A stretch of DNA of 64,000 bases from Pseudomonas weihenstephanensis (GCF_001043055.1 NZ_JYLF01000002.1:186001-250000), one strand, 5' to 3'. Shown: positions 1-9,314, counted from the stretch's first letter. The notes: generated by a model from the letters alone, not told the origin. Numbers and translations: made by a program.

Positions 1-7
1 TAAACAC

Positions 8-325
8 ATGCGATTCAATACCCTTGGCACCGTAGATGCGCATGTAATTGAGCGGGCGCGAGATGCGGTGCTGGTTTTGGAGGGGGGCGAGTTAATGATC
101 AATTACATGACGCTGAACCAGTTTTGGGTCGGCTTTTTAGAGAAACGTTACGCCGATCAGTTCAAAGCGTTGAATGCCGCAAAGGCTGAAATTGATTTTG
201 AGGCAATGGGCGATACCGAGAACGAGCGCTACACCGCGACCGTGGGCAATTTTGAGAGCTGGAAGCGAGAGCGTCAGGTCTTGCTTAATGCCTTGACTCA
301 CACCGCGCTGGGCAAGTTGACGTGA
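8..325 (+). CDS. Hypothetical 105-aa protein (possibly C-terminal part of a longer gene)
   Basis: A frame of 105 residues ends with TGA at 323-325. I do not recognise the family. It is mixed alpha/beta-looking, acidic to neutral, with an aromatic stretch (NQFWVGFLEKRYADQF) and no signal peptide or membrane segment. Only seven bases precede the ATG and none is an in-frame stop, so the real start may lie outside the window. It converges with the dehydrogenase gene at 371. Codon use looks like that of the neighbours. Confidence 0.5.
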   Translation: MRFNTLGTVDAHVIERARDAVLVLEGGELMINYMTLNQFWVGFLEKRYADQFKALNAAKAEIDFEAMGDTENERYTATVGNFESWKRERQVLLNALTHTALGKLT

Positions 326-370
326 TTTAAAACAACCCCGGCGCCTTGTTATCAAGACGCCGGAGCCGCA

Positions 371-1375
371 TCAGGCTGTCCACACCTGCGGGTTCACCAG
401 ATCCTGCGGACGCTCACCGAGCAATGCGCTGCGCAGGTTAGCCAGCGCACGATTGGCCATCGCTTCGCGGGTTTCATGGGTGGCCGAACCAATGTGCGGC
501 AGGGTGACGGCGTTTTTGAGCTGGAACAATGGCGATTGAGCCAGTGGCTCTTTCTCGTACACATCCAGCCCGGCACCGCGAATCGTAGCGTTTTGCAGGG
601 CCTGGATCAGTGCGGGTTCGTCCACCACCGGGCCACGGGAAATGTTCACCAGAATCGCGCTTGGCTTCATCAGTGCCAATTCGCGCTGGCCGATCAGGTG
701 TTTGGTTTTGTCGCTCAATGGCACCACCAGGCACACGAAATCAGCTTCGGCCAGCAGTTGGTCGAGGCTGCGGTATTGCGCGGCCAACTCGTGCTCAAGC
801 GCCGTCTTGCGGCTGTTGCCGCTGTAGATGATGGGCATGTTGAAACCGAAATGGCCACGGCGTGCCACCGCGGCGCCAATGTTGCCCATGCCGACGATAC
901 CCAGGGTTTTACCGTGCACATCGCACCCGAAAAGAGCGGGCGCAACGCTGGCTTGCCATTGACCGGCCTTGGTCCAGGCGTCGAGTTCAGCCACCCGGCG
1001 GGCGCTGCTCATGATCAGGGCGAAGGCCAGGTCGGCGGTGCTTTCGGTGAGCACATCGGGGGTGTTGGTGAGCATGATCCCGCGTTCGTTGAAGTAATCG
1101 ACGTCGTAGTTGTCGTAACCCACCGACACGCTGGACACCACCTCCAACTGTTTGGCGTTTTCCAGTTGCTGGCGCCCCAATTTGCGACCGACGCCGATCA
1201 AGCCATGGGCGTGAGGCAGGGCGTCGTTGAACTGCTGGTTGATATCGCCGAGTTTGGGGTTGGGCGCGATGACGTTGAAGTCCTGTTGCAGGCGCTCGAT
1301 CATCTCGGGGGAGACACGGCTAAAGGCGAGAACAGTTTTTTTGGTGCTGGGAAGGCTCATCGGAACAAGACTCAT
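371..1375 (-). CDS. D-isomer-specific 2-hydroxyacid dehydrogenase (GhrB-like)
   Basis: NAD(P)H-dependent reduction of 2-keto acids such as glyoxylate, hydroxypyruvate or 2-ketogluconate in the cytosol. The Rossmann motif VGMGNIG lies near residues 161-167. The catalytic trio of the family is visible as Arg in NISRG (about 247), Glu in EKEP (about 276) and His in LPHIGSATH (about 294). The length of 334 residues is normal. An upstream ATG at 1405 and a downstream one at 1360 are possible; I chose 1375 because the sequence MSLVPMSLPS just precedes the conserved region. The exact substrate cannot be decided from sequence; GhrB or 2-ketogluconate reductase are both plausible. Confidence 0.88.
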   Translation of the reverse strand: MSLVPMSLPSTKKTVLAFSRVSPEMIERLQQDFNVIAPNPKLGDINQQFNDALPHAHGLIGVGRKLGRQQLENAKQLEVVSSVSVGYDNYDVDYFNERGIMLTNTPDVLTESTADLAFALIMSSARRVAELDAWTKAGQWQASVAPALFGCDVHGKTLGIVGMGNIGAAVARRGHFGFNMPIIYSGNSRKTALEHELAAQYRSLDQLLAEADFVCLVVPLSDKTKHLIGQRELALMKPSAILVNISRGPVVDEPALIQALQNATIRGAGLDVYEKEPLAQSPLFQLKNAVTLPHIGSATHETREAMANRALANLRSALLGERPQDLVNPQVWTA

Positions 1376-1428
1376 CGGCTGTCGGGAATGCAAGCACGCT
1401 AACATTCATGGCTGAAGATTGCAGCGCC

Positions 1429-1566
1429 TCAACCCCTCTCCCAGAGGGTGAGGGGGCTAAAAGCGGTCTTGTGTTCAGTGAAAAGGGGGCTAAAAGCGGG
1501 GCGCCAATGTCTGAAACACCACCTGTCTGCTCCCTCTCCCTCGGGAGAGGGTTGGGGTGAGGGCTG
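1429..1566. repeat. Inverted pair of GGGAGAGGGTTGGGGTGAGGG-type palindromic elements
   Basis: Two related elements face each other. One at 1429-1456 reads in the sense CAACCCCTCTCCC followed by AGAGGGTGAGGGGG. The other at 1530-1566 reads CCCTCTCCCTCGGGAGAGGG then TTGGGGTGAGGGC. The same family recurs at 11725-11757 and 16784-16899. It fills the gap between the dehydrogenase and the LysR gene. Such elements are common intergenic repeats in gammaproteobacteria and can act as hairpins. Confidence 0.75.
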
Positions 1567-1570
1567 TGAC

Positions 1571-2503
1571 TCAGCTATACGTCGCGAGTTCCGTCTGGTG
1601 CGCGGTCAAGATTTCTGGCAACGAACCACGCAGGTATTCCACCCACGTCTTGATCTTCGCATCCAGGTATTGGCGCGACGGGTAGATGGCGTACAGGTTC
1701 AGTTCTTGGGAGCGATATTTGGGCAGCATGCGCACCAGTGTGCCGTTGCGCAAACCGTCGATAGCCGCATACACCGGCAACACGCCCACACCCATGCCAC
1801 TGGTGATCGCGGTTTTCATGGCATCCGCCGAGTTGACCAAAAACGGCGAGGTGTTGATCAACACCATTTCTTGACCTTCAGGGCCGTCGAACACCCATTT
1901 ATCCAGCGGAATCACCGGGCTGACCAGCCGCAGGCAGGCGTGGTTGAGCAGGTCGCTGGGCTTGGTGGCGGTGCCGTTGGCTTTTACGTAACCCGGCGAG
2001 GCGCACACGATGCTGTAGGTAATGCCCAGACGCTGGGACACAAAACCCGAGTCCGGCAGTTCGCTGGCCAGCACGATCGACACGTCATAGCCTTCGTTGA
2101 GCAAGTCCGGCACGCGGTTGGCCAGGGTCAGGTCGAACGTCACGTCCGGGTGGGTCTTGCGATAGCGCGCAATGGCGTCGATCACAAAGTGCTGACCGAT
2201 GCCGGTCATGGTGTGCACTTTCAGTTGCCCGGCAGGACGCGAATGAGCGTCGCTGGCCTCGGCTTCGGCTTCTTCTACATAGGCCAGTATCTGCTCGCAA
2301 CGCAGCAAATAACGTTTACCGGCCTCAGTCAAAGCGATGCGCCGGGTGGTGCGGTTCAATAGTCGAGTTTGCAGGTGGGCCTCAAGGTTTGAGACCGCGC
2401 GCGATACGTTGGCGGTGGTGGTATCCAGCATGGCGGCGGCGGCCGTAAAACTTCCGGCTTCGGCCACGCAACTGAACGCGCGCATGTTTTGCAAGGTGTC
2501 CAT
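1571..2503 (-). CDS. LysR-family transcriptional regulator
   Basis: A 310-residue protein with an N-terminal winged helix-turn-helix (residues about 1-60: FSCVAEAGSFTAAAAMLDT ... NLEAHLQTRLLNRTTRR) and a C-terminal effector domain, the standard LysR layout; it resembles the CrgA/AaeR-like group. It is divergently transcribed from the tripartite efflux operon that begins at 2706, the common arrangement for a local regulator sensing the pump's aromatic substrate. The effector is not predictable from the sequence. Confidence 0.9.
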   Translation of the reverse strand: MDTLQNMRAFSCVAEAGSFTAAAAMLDTTTANVSRAVSNLEAHLQTRLLNRTTRRIALTEAGKRYLLRCEQILAYVEEAEAEASDAHSRPAGQLKVHTMTGIGQHFVIDAIARYRKTHPDVTFDLTLANRVPDLLNEGYDVSIVLASELPDSGFVSQRLGITYSIVCASPGYVKANGTATKPSDLLNHACLRLVSPVIPLDKWVFDGPEGQEMVLINTSPFLVNSADAMKTAITSGMGVGVLPVYAAIDGLRNGTLVRMLPKYRSQELNLYAIYPSRQYLDAKIKTWVEYLRGSLPEILTAHQTELATYS

Positions 2504-2705
2504 GGGGTGCTCTCAGAGGGCAATAAAAGGGACAGCAACAAAGTAGGCAGCAACAAATTGTGACATGAAGTTTCAGTGTTTACCGAGGGTTATGCATTCG
2601 ACCAACGGATTATCCTGATAACGGTAATAAAGATTCACAGTTATGCCAGCTTATCGTTGCGCCTGCCAACCCATAGACTTATCCGACTCAAGCCTCCTTC
2701 CCCTC
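2504..2705. promoter_or_regulatory. Divergent promoter region between lysR and the efflux operon
   Basis: About 200 bases, more AT-rich than the flanking genes, separate the start codons of the LysR gene and the outer-membrane lipoprotein gene. It should hold both promoters and the LysR site. I could not single out one convincing T-N11-A box. Confidence 0.45.
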
Positions 2706-4235
2706 ATGCAGGAATTTGCAGCAGTGCCGCGTCGCATCAGCAGAGAGCTTAAAGCCCTCAGTGTTCTGGCTTTATCGTTAGCATTAAACGGCTGTATCGG
2801 TTTTGGTGGCATCGGCCCCAAAAGCCAGATGTTGACCGCCAATACGTTGGCCACTGACGAGGCGATTGCAAGCGCCGCGAAAGACGCAAACTGGCCCAAA
2901 GCCCAATGGTGGCACGCCTATGGCGACCCCCAGCTGGATGCCTGGATCAGCCTCGCGGTGCAGGGCAGCCCGAGCATGGCCATGGCCGCTGCCAGGGTGC
3001 GTCAGGCCAAGGCGATGGCGGGCGTGGCCGAGTCTGCCGAGTCGTTGCAGATCAATGCTGACGCCACGCTCAAACGCCATAACTGGCCGTCCGATCAGTT
3101 TTATGGGCCGGGCGCACTCGACAACTCCACGACCTGGGATAACAACGCCGCACTGGGCTTGAGCTTTGCCCTCGACCTGTGGGGCCGTGAAAGCAATGCC
3201 ACCGAACAGGCCGTGGACATGGCCCACATGAGCGTCGCCGAAGCGCGTCAGGCCCAGCTCGAATTGCAGAACAACGTGGTGCGCGCCTATATCCAGTTGT
3301 CGCTGCATTACGCCCAGCTTGATATCACTGAGTCGACCCTGCACCAGCAGGAACAGATCCTCGACCTGGCGCAAAAACGTCTGGACGGCGGCATTGGTAC
3401 GCACTTTGAAGTCAGCCAGGCGCAGGCGCCGTTGCCCGAGATTCATCGTCAGATCGACGCTCAGGAAGAAGAAATCGCCCTGACCCGTAACCAATTGTCA
3501 GCACTGGCGGGTAAAGGACCGGGTGAAGGTGCGCGCTTGAAGCGTCCAACACTGGCGCTGGGCACCGCCCTCAAATTGCCCTCGGTCTTGCCTGCCGAGC
3601 TGCTGGGTCAGCGCCCTGACGTGGTCGCCAGCCGCTGGCAGGTGGCCGCACAAGCGCGCGGGATTGACGTCGCCCACGCCGGTTTTTACCCCAACGTCGA
3701 CTTGGTGGGCAGCATCGGCTTTATGGCCACGGGTGGCGGCGCACTGTCATTCCTGAGCGGTAAAAAGCTTAACTACAACGTCGGCCCGGCGATCTCGTTG
3801 CCGATCTTCGATGGCGGTCGACTGCGCTCTGAACTGGGCGTGGCTTCAGGCGGTTATGACATGGCCGTGGCCAAGTACAACCAAACCCTGGTCAGCGCGC
3901 TCAAGGGCATTTCCGATCAATTGATCAAGCGTGAGTCGATGGAAAAACAGCAGGCCTTCGCCGTCGAGTCGGTGCAAGCGGCGCAAAAAACCTACGACAT
4001 CGCCATGGTCGCCTTTCAGCGCGGCCTGACCGATTACCTCAACGTGCTCAACGCCCAAACCCTGTTGTTCAAGCAGCAGCAAATCGAGCAGCAGGTTCAG
4101 GCCGCCCGCTTGAGTGCTCACGCTGAACTGGTGACGGCGTTGGGTGGCGGTCTGGGGGCGGGCAACGATGTGCCCAAAGACGACCGTTACGTGCCGGACA
4201 AACCGCCCGCCGTGATGGCGATTTTCAACCCTTGA
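2706..4235 (+). CDS. Outer-membrane efflux lipoprotein (NodT/OprM-type, TolC family)
   Basis: Outer-membrane channel of a tripartite exporter. The start at 2706 (MQEFAAVPRR) places a lipoprotein signal peptide directly at the N terminus, with lipobox L-N-G-C and Cys at residue 30; an ATG at 2643 in the same frame would add 21 residues and bury the signal. The rest of the 509-residue protein shows the two tandem outer-membrane-efflux repeats (Ala/Gln/Leu-rich coiled-coil helices, GQRPDV motif near the middle, GLTDYLNVLNAQ near the end). It is the first gene of the operon with the FUSC pump, DUF1656 protein and HlyD adaptor downstream. Confidence 0.9.
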   Translation: MQEFAAVPRRISRELKALSVLALSLALNGCIGFGGIGPKSQMLTANTLATDEAIASAAKDANWPKAQWWHAYGDPQLDAWISLAVQGSPSMAMAAARVRQAKAMAGVAESAESLQINADATLKRHNWPSDQFYGPGALDNSTTWDNNAALGLSFALDLWGRESNATEQAVDMAHMSVAEARQAQLELQNNVVRAYIQLSLHYAQLDITESTLHQQEQILDLAQKRLDGGIGTHFEVSQAQAPLPEIHRQIDAQEEEIALTRNQLSALAGKGPGEGARLKRPTLALGTALKLPSVLPAELLGQRPDVVASRWQVAAQARGIDVAHAGFYPNVDLVGSIGFMATGGGALSFLSGKKLNYNVGPAISLPIFDGGRLRSELGVASGGYDMAVAKYNQTLVSALKGISDQLIKRESMEKQQAFAVESVQAAQKTYDIAMVAFQRGLTDYLNVLNAQTLLFKQQQIEQQVQAARLSAHAELVTALGGGLGAGNDVPKDDRYVPDKPPAVMAIFNP

Positions 4236-4255
4236 CGATCGGATGAATAACCCCC

Positions 4256-4280
4256 GTAGGCGCTGGCGCTGGCTGCGATC
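4256..4280 (+). repeat. Single REP element
   Basis: GTAGGCGCTGGCGCTGGCTG then CGATC follows the pattern of the Pseudomonas REP family (GTAG-CGCTG-GGCTGCGATC) seen elsewhere in this window. It lies between the first two efflux genes (gap of 112 bases), so it is transcribed within the operon. Confidence 0.6.
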
Positions 4281-4347
4281 TTTTTATGCTTCGATCCCCG
4301 CCTGCAACAGCCCATCACCCCTGATGGCTAATTTTGAGAGCCTGTAG

Positions 4348-6534
4348 ATGAACCATTTGCCCGCCCCGGTACGCTGGCTGTATTCGCTGGAATGGCGCCG
4401 GGGCTTTTTTGACTGGGCACGCAGCGATGGCGTGACCTGGGTGCATATCTTCAAAGTGCTGGTCGCAGCGTTCTTGACCCTGTGGCTGGCCATGCGCCTG
4501 GAATTGCCGCAACCGCGTACCGCGATGATCACCGTGTTCATCGTGATGCAGCCGCAAAGCGGCCAAGTGTTCGCCAAAAGCTTCTACCGTTTTTTAGGCA
4601 CCCTGACCGGCTCGGCGGTGATGGTGGCGCTGATCGCCTTGTTCGCGCAAAACACGGTGCTGTTTCTCGGTGCAATGGCGATCTGGGTCGGTCTCTGTTC
4701 GGCCGGTGCGGCGCGCTGCCGTAACTTTCGTGCCTATGGGTTTGTGTTGGCCGGGTACACCGCCGCGATGGTGGGCTTGCCTGCGCTGGCGCATCCCGAT
4801 GGCGCATTCATGGCGGCGGTGTGGCGGGTGCTGGAAATCTCCCTCGGCATTCTTTGTTCGACGGTGATCAGTGCCGCGATCCTGCCCAAAACCGCAGGCG
4901 CGGCCATGCACAACGCCTTGTACCAGCGCTTCGGGGTGTTCGCCGGTTTTGTGGCCCAGGGTTTGCGCGGCCAGTCGTCCCAGGAAGACTACGAAGCCAG
5001 CAACGTGCGCTTTATCGGTGAAAGCGTGGGCCTTGAAGGCATGCGCAGCGTGACCGTGTTTGAAGACCCGCACATGCGTCGGCGCAGCGGTCGCCTGAGC
5101 CGCCTCAACAGCGAGTTCATGGCCATCACCACACGCTTCAACGCCTTGCACCAGTTGCTCGCGCGGTTGCGCAGCCGGGGCGTGGTGCAAGTGGTGTCTG
5201 CCATCGAACCAGAGCTGGAACTGCTGGCGCAACTGCTCGACACCTACAACGCTCGCTCGCTCACCGACAAAGACGCCACCTTACTGGCCGAGCAATTGGC
5301 CGCGTTCAAAGCGGGCCTGCCAGAGCATGTGCGCAGTTTGCGCGTTGAATTTCTGCACACCGAGCCAAGCCCTTCGGACTTTCTGGACTTCAACACCGCT
5401 TATGAACTGCTGTACCGGTTTGTCGACGACATGCACAGCTACGCGCTGACCCATGCCTCGCTGGCCGACCACACTCACGAACGGGAGCGCTGGGACCAGC
5501 CGTTTATATCGCAAACCAACTGGTGGTCGGCGGCGGCGTCGGGTATTCGCGCTTCGTTCATTTTGGTGGTGCTGGGCACGTACTGGGTCATGACCGCCTG
5601 GCCGAGCGGCGCCACCATGACCTTGATCGCGGCGGCGACGGTGGGCCTGTCTGCCGCCACGCCAAATCCTAAACGCATGGCCTTTCAAATGGCCTGCGGC
5701 ACGTTCATCGGTGCGCTGGTGGGTTTTTTCGAGATGTTCTTCGTGTTGCCGCACATCGACGGCTTCCCGTTGCTGTGCCTGGTGCTGACGCCGGTGATCA
5801 TGCTCGGCTCTTTCTTGACCTCGCGGGCCAACTACGCGGGCGTGGGGCTGGGGTTGTTGATCTTTTTCAGCACCGGTTCGGTGCCGGACAACCTGACTAT
5901 TTACAACCCGTACCAGTTCATCAATGACTACATCGCCATGGTGATTGGCATGCTGGTGTGCGCCGCCGCGGGCGCAATCATCCTGCCGCCCAACAGCCGC
6001 TGGTTGTGGAGCCGCCTGGAGCAAGACCTGCGTGAGCAAGTGGTGTACGCCATCAGCGGCAAGCTCAAAGGTTTGAGTTCCAGTCTTGAAAGCCGCACCC
6101 GCGACCTGATGAACCAGGCGTATGGCTTGGCCGCTGGCCAGCCCAAGGTGCAACGCGAGCTGCTGCGCTGGATGTTTGTCGTGCTGGAAGTGGGCCACGC
6201 GATTATTGAGCTGCGCAAAGAGCAGGCGATTCTGCCGATTCACCCAGCCTATGCCGAATCTCAGCCTTGGCGGCAGGCGATCCGCGTCATGGGCCGCGCC
6301 CTGGTGCGACTGTTTATCAGCCCCGGCGAAAGCAACCTTGAACGCGCCCTGATCGCCGTTGACCACGCCATCAGCCGCGTGCAGGCCACCGACGAACCCT
6401 TTGCCCGCAACTTCGACACCTCGGCGCTGGTGCGGGTGCAAAGCTACCTGCACTTCATTCGTACCTCACTGCTTGACCCGCAATCGCCACTGGCGGCCTA
6501 CGCGCAGCCGCAAGGACTGAACCATGCCTCGTGA
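4348..6534 (+). CDS. FUSC-family inner-membrane transporter (AaeB-like)
   Basis: A 728-residue fusaric-acid-resistance/aromatic acid exporter-type membrane protein. It has two blocks of hydrophobic segments, at about residues 25-180 and 400-545, each followed by a soluble domain; this duplicated architecture is typical of FUSC/AaeB proteins. It partners with the HlyD-type adaptor at 6735 and the DUF1656 protein at 6524, and with the TolC-like lipoprotein upstream. Probable substrates are aromatic carboxylic acids or fusaric acid, inferred from the family only. The stop region overlaps the next gene by 11 bases, indicating coupling. Confidence 0.88.
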   Translation: MNHLPAPVRWLYSLEWRRGFFDWARSDGVTWVHIFKVLVAAFLTLWLAMRLELPQPRTAMITVFIVMQPQSGQVFAKSFYRFLGTLTGSAVMVALIALFAQNTVLFLGAMAIWVGLCSAGAARCRNFRAYGFVLAGYTAAMVGLPALAHPDGAFMAAVWRVLEISLGILCSTVISAAILPKTAGAAMHNALYQRFGVFAGFVAQGLRGQSSQEDYEASNVRFIGESVGLEGMRSVTVFEDPHMRRRSGRLSRLNSEFMAITTRFNALHQLLARLRSRGVVQVVSAIEPELELLAQLLDTYNARSLTDKDATLLAEQLAAFKAGLPEHVRSLRVEFLHTEPSPSDFLDFNTAYELLYRFVDDMHSYALTHASLADHTHERERWDQPFISQTNWWSAAASGIRASFILVVLGTYWVMTAWPSGATMTLIAAATVGLSAATPNPKRMAFQMACGTFIGALVGFFEMFFVLPHIDGFPLLCLVLTPVIMLGSFLTSRANYAGVGLGLLIFFSTGSVPDNLTIYNPYQFINDYIAMVIGMLVCAAAGAIILPPNSRWLWSRLEQDLREQVVYAISGKLKGLSSSLESRTRDLMNQAYGLAAGQPKVQRELLRWMFVVLEVGHAIIELRKEQAILPIHPAYAESQPWRQAIRVMGRALVRLFISPGESNLERALIAVDHAISRVQATDEPFARNFDTSALVRVQSYLHFIRTSLLDPQSPLAAYAQPQGLNHAS

Positions 6535-6724
6535 AATCGCCTTCCACGGCGTCTATATGCCCACCATGACCCTGATGTTTTTTATCGCGGCGGGGTTGGC
6601 GTGGGGCTTTGACCGACTGTTTTCCGGCTACGACCTGTACCGCTTCTTCTGGCATCCGGCGCTGCTGCGCCTGAGCCTGTTTGCTTGTCTTTTTGGCGCC
6701 ATGGCGCTCACTGTTTACCGTTGA
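6524..6724 (+). CDS. DUF1656 small membrane protein (AaeX/YtcA-like)
   Basis: A 66-residue protein with two hydrophobic segments (about residues 11-30 and 47-64) and the start MPREIAFHGVYMP typical of DUF1656 proteins, which sit beside FUSC and HlyD genes in Aae-type pumps. It overlaps the FUSC gene by 11 bases and ends 10 bases before the adaptor gene start. Its biochemical role is unknown in the family. Confidence 0.85.
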   Translation: MPREIAFHGVYMPTMTLMFFIAAGLAWGFDRLFSGYDLYRFFWHPALLRLSLFACLFGAMALTVYR

Positions 6725-6734
6725 GACCGATCCG

Positions 6735-7619
6735 ATGAAAAAGTTCTTCAGCCTGCTTGCCACCTTGCTGGTTTTGGCCCTTGCGATATGGATCGGCCGA
6801 ACCCTGTGGGTGCATTACATGAACACCCCCTGGACCCGCGACGGCCGCGTGCGTGCCGACATCATTAACGTGGCGGCCGACGTCAACGGCTACGTGGTCA
6901 ACGTGCCGGTCAAAGACAACCAACTGGTGAAAAAGGGCGACGTGCTGCTGGAAATCGACCCCGAGCACTACGAAATTGCGGTCAAACAGGCTCAGTCGCT
7001 GGTGGCCTCACGCAAGGCCACGTGGGAGATGCGCAAGCTCAATGCCCATCGCCGGGCGGACTTGGACAACCTGGTCATCTCCAAAGAAAACCGTGACGAC
7101 GCGAGCAACATCGCGGACTCCGCATTGGCCGATTACCAGCACGCACTGGCGCAACTGGATGGCGCGCAGCTCAACCTCAAGCGCACGCGTGTGCTGGCGA
7201 CGGTCGATGGCTACGTCACCAACCTCAATGTGCACCGCGGTGACTACGCGCGCATCGGCGACCCGAAAATGGCGGTGGTCGATAAAGACTCGTTCTGGGT
7301 GTATGGCTTCTTCGAAGAGACCAAGCTGCCGCATATCCGTGTGGGCGACAAAGCTGACCTGCAAATGATGAGTGGCGAAGTATTGAAAGGTCACGTCGAA
7401 AGCATCTCGCGGGGCATTTATGACCGTGATAACCCTGAGAGCCGCGAACTGGTGGCTGACGTCAACCCGACATTCAACTGGGTGCGTCTGGCGCAGCGGG
7501 TCCCGGTGCGTATCCACATCGACGAAATTCCGGACGGCTTTTTGCTGGCGGCGGGCACCACCTGCACCGTGATCGTGCAGCAGGATGAGGTTGACGCGCA
7601 TCCGGGACATTCTTTGTAG
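6735..7619 (+). CDS. HlyD-family periplasmic adaptor (AaeA-like)
   Basis: Membrane fusion protein linking the FUSC pump to the outer-membrane channel. The start at 6735 (MKKFFSLLATLL) gives 294 residues with an N-terminal signal anchor (residues about 4-26), then the biotinyl-lipoyl-like half (GRVRADIINVAADVNGYV), a short helical hairpin (about 85-145) and the second lipoyl half (VDGYVTNLNVHRGDY). The in-frame ATG at 6681 lies inside the DUF1656 gene and is not needed. The stop codon lies inside the REP structure that follows. Confidence 0.9.
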   Translation: MKKFFSLLATLLVLALAIWIGRTLWVHYMNTPWTRDGRVRADIINVAADVNGYVVNVPVKDNQLVKKGDVLLEIDPEHYEIAVKQAQSLVASRKATWEMRKLNAHRRADLDNLVISKENRDDASNIADSALADYQHALAQLDGAQLNLKRTRVLATVDGYVTNLNVHRGDYARIGDPKMAVVDKDSFWVYGFFEETKLPHIRVGDKADLQMMSGEVLKGHVESISRGIYDRDNPESRELVADVNPTFNWVRLAQRVPVRIHIDEIPDGFLLAAGTTCTVIVQQDEVDAHPGHSL

Positions 7620-7686
7620 TCGCTGTCGAGGAACGAGGCGGCGATCACGAGTGGAAGATCGCCGCCTCGCGCTGCATCTCAGCGAC
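7616..7686. repeat. REPIN-like hairpin between convergent genes
   Basis: Outer arms GTCGCTG (7619-7625) and CAGCGAC (7680-7686) enclose a perfect 13-bp stem CGAGGCGGCGATC (7634-7646) / GATCGCCGCCTCG (7657-7669) with a 10-base loop. It begins on the stop codon of the HlyD gene and ends 15 bases before the stop of the convergent NTF2-like gene, so it may serve both as a terminator or mRNA 3' end. No T-run follows, so it is not a classic intrinsic terminator. Confidence 0.7.
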
Positions 7687-7701
7687 AACTGTGGTGCAGG
7701 A

Positions 7702-8097
7702 TCAAACCGCGCAGAAGGTTTCATGCAAATGGCGCCACAGGACGTTGCCTGCCGCGTCCTGTTCAAACGCCACGGTGGCACGCCGATCAGTACGGTTGCC
7801 GTTGTGTTCTTCTTGCACCTCGCGGTAACTGACCACCGCGCCGCCCGCGTGCAGGGCAATGCCGTTGAACTCGCTGAGCGTAATGGCCAGACCCGGCCGG
7901 GCACCGCGCAGTGGTTCGAACAGGCGTTCTACACCGTCGATATCCAGGACCTTGCCGTGGGGCGTGATCATCGTAAATTGCGCTGAAAAACGGGCCAGCA
8001 ACGTCGGCAATACCCCCGGTTCCAGCCCGCTGAACCAGCCTTCAATCTCGACATGGGTTTCTTTTACAAGGTCGAAGTAGCGCGAATAATCAGTCAT
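7702..8097 (-). CDS. NTF2-like / SnoaL-type small protein
   Basis: A 131-residue protein (start at 8097, MTDYSRYFDLVKETHVEIE) with the pattern of the NTF2-like (DUF4440/SnoaL) cone fold: an N-terminal helix, SAQFTMITPHGKVLDIDGVERLF in the middle, and paired strands AVVSYREVQEEHNGNRTDRRATVAFE near the end. Its start lies 14 bases after the stop of the MFS gene, so the two probably form one transcript. Function (enzyme or binding protein) cannot be told. Confidence 0.75.
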   Translation of the reverse strand: MTDYSRYFDLVKETHVEIEGWFSGLEPGVLPTLLARFSAQFTMITPHGKVLDIDGVERLFEPLRGARPGLAITLSEFNGIALHAGGAVVSYREVQEEHNGNRTDRRATVAFEQDAAGNVLWRHLHETFCAV

Positions 8098-8111
8098 CAC
8101 TTTCTCTTGGG

Positions 8112-9314
8112 TCAGGGTGCCAGCAAGGCCAGCACGCGTGGAGTATCGAGGCGTAACGCAGGCATGAGCGGCACCAGCGTCAACGCGCATCCGATGGCAA
8201 AGCATAGGGCAAAGGCGTGGGGCGTCGAGGTGATCGCGGTCAAGGCCGCGAACAGCGCCATCATCAACGCCGGGCCGAGCAGAAAACTCAACTGCCGATT
8301 GAGGTTCCACACGGCACTGGCGTGGGTCATGTGCTCGGTAGCTACATCAATAAAGGCGGTGCTTTGCGCGGTACTGCTGCTCAGGCTGCCACCGAACCCC
8401 ATCAAGGCATACAGCGCCATCGGCAGCAGCGTGTGCCCCGCCTCCAGCTGCATTAACAGCGCGATGCCCAGCGCCTGAGCGCTCATGCCCAGCAGCAATA
8501 ATGGCTTGGGCCCCCCCCGGTTGAATTGATAGCGACTCAGGCCAATGCCCAGGGCCGAAGCCAATGCCCACGGCAACATCAGCGCACCCGTTTGTGCAGG
8601 GGTGTAACCCAACTGATGCAAATACAAAATACTCACCAGCTGGGTGCCGATAAAAACCCCCGGAATAAACAGGTACGTCAGCATCGCAATGCGCAGCAAC
8701 GGGCTTTTGAGCAGCTGAGCCATTTGTCTGAATTTGACGGGGGTGGGGCGCGTTGATTGCTCCTTCGCCCTGATCCAGCACTGCGCCAGCAACAACGCAA
8801 GCAGGGCCAGCGGCACATTGGCGTAAAACACCCAGCGCCATGACCGCGCCTCAACCACCCAGCCGCCCAGCGCAGGCGAAAGGGCGGGCACCAGCAGCGC
8901 CACCAGCAAAATTACCGAGGTCAGGCGAGCGCGTTCATGGGGGCGAAACTCGCGATACACCATTGCTTGCCCCACCGGGATCAACAACCCGCCCCCCAGC
9001 CCTTGCAGCAAGCGCCAGCCAATCAGCGTTTCAATCGACGCGGCCTGTGCCACCCCCCATGAGGCCGCCGTGAACAGCAGCAGTGAAATCAGCAACAGGC
9101 GTTTTTCACCCACTGCCGCCGCCAGCCACACGCTGGGCACAATAACCACGATCAGACCCAGCATGTAGGCATTGCCGATCCAGGCCAGTTGTGTGACAGA
9201 GGCGTGCAGTTCCAGGCCGATCTGCGGGTATGCAATCGAAACGGCAAACATGTTCACCAGATCCAGCGCATAGCCCAACAGGTACACCCCTGCGATTTTG
9301 TTGCGATAGGCCAT
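8112..9314 (-). CDS. MFS drug/metabolite exporter
   Basis: About 400 residues with a dozen hydrophobic segments. The loop EFRPHERARLTS sits after the fourth, and DVATEHMTHASAVWNLNRQLSFLLG in the C-terminal half, as in DHA-type major facilitator exporters. I chose the start at 9314 (MAYRNKIAGVYLLGYALD); longer readings would run through the promoter and into the opposite LysR gene. It is divergent from that LysR regulator, which probably controls it, and is followed by the NTF2-like gene. Substrate unknown. Confidence 0.87.
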   Translation of the reverse strand: MAYRNKIAGVYLLGYALDLVNMFAVSIAYPQIGLELHASVTQLAWIGNAYMLGLIVVIVPSVWLAAAVGEKRLLLISLLLFTAASWGVAQAASIETLIGWRLLQGLGGGLLIPVGQAMVYREFRPHERARLTSVILLVALLVPALSPALGGWVVEARSWRWVFYANVPLALLALLLAQCWIRAKEQSTRPTPVKFRQMAQLLKSPLLRIAMLTYLFIPGVFIGTQLVSILYLHQLGYTPAQTGALMLPWALASALGIGLSRYQFNRGGPKPLLLLGMSAQALGIALLMQLEAGHTLLPMALYALMGFGGSLSSSTAQSTAFIDVATEHMTHASAVWNLNRQLSFLLGPALMMALFAALTAITSTPHAFALCFAIGCALTLVPLMPALRLDTPRVLALLAP

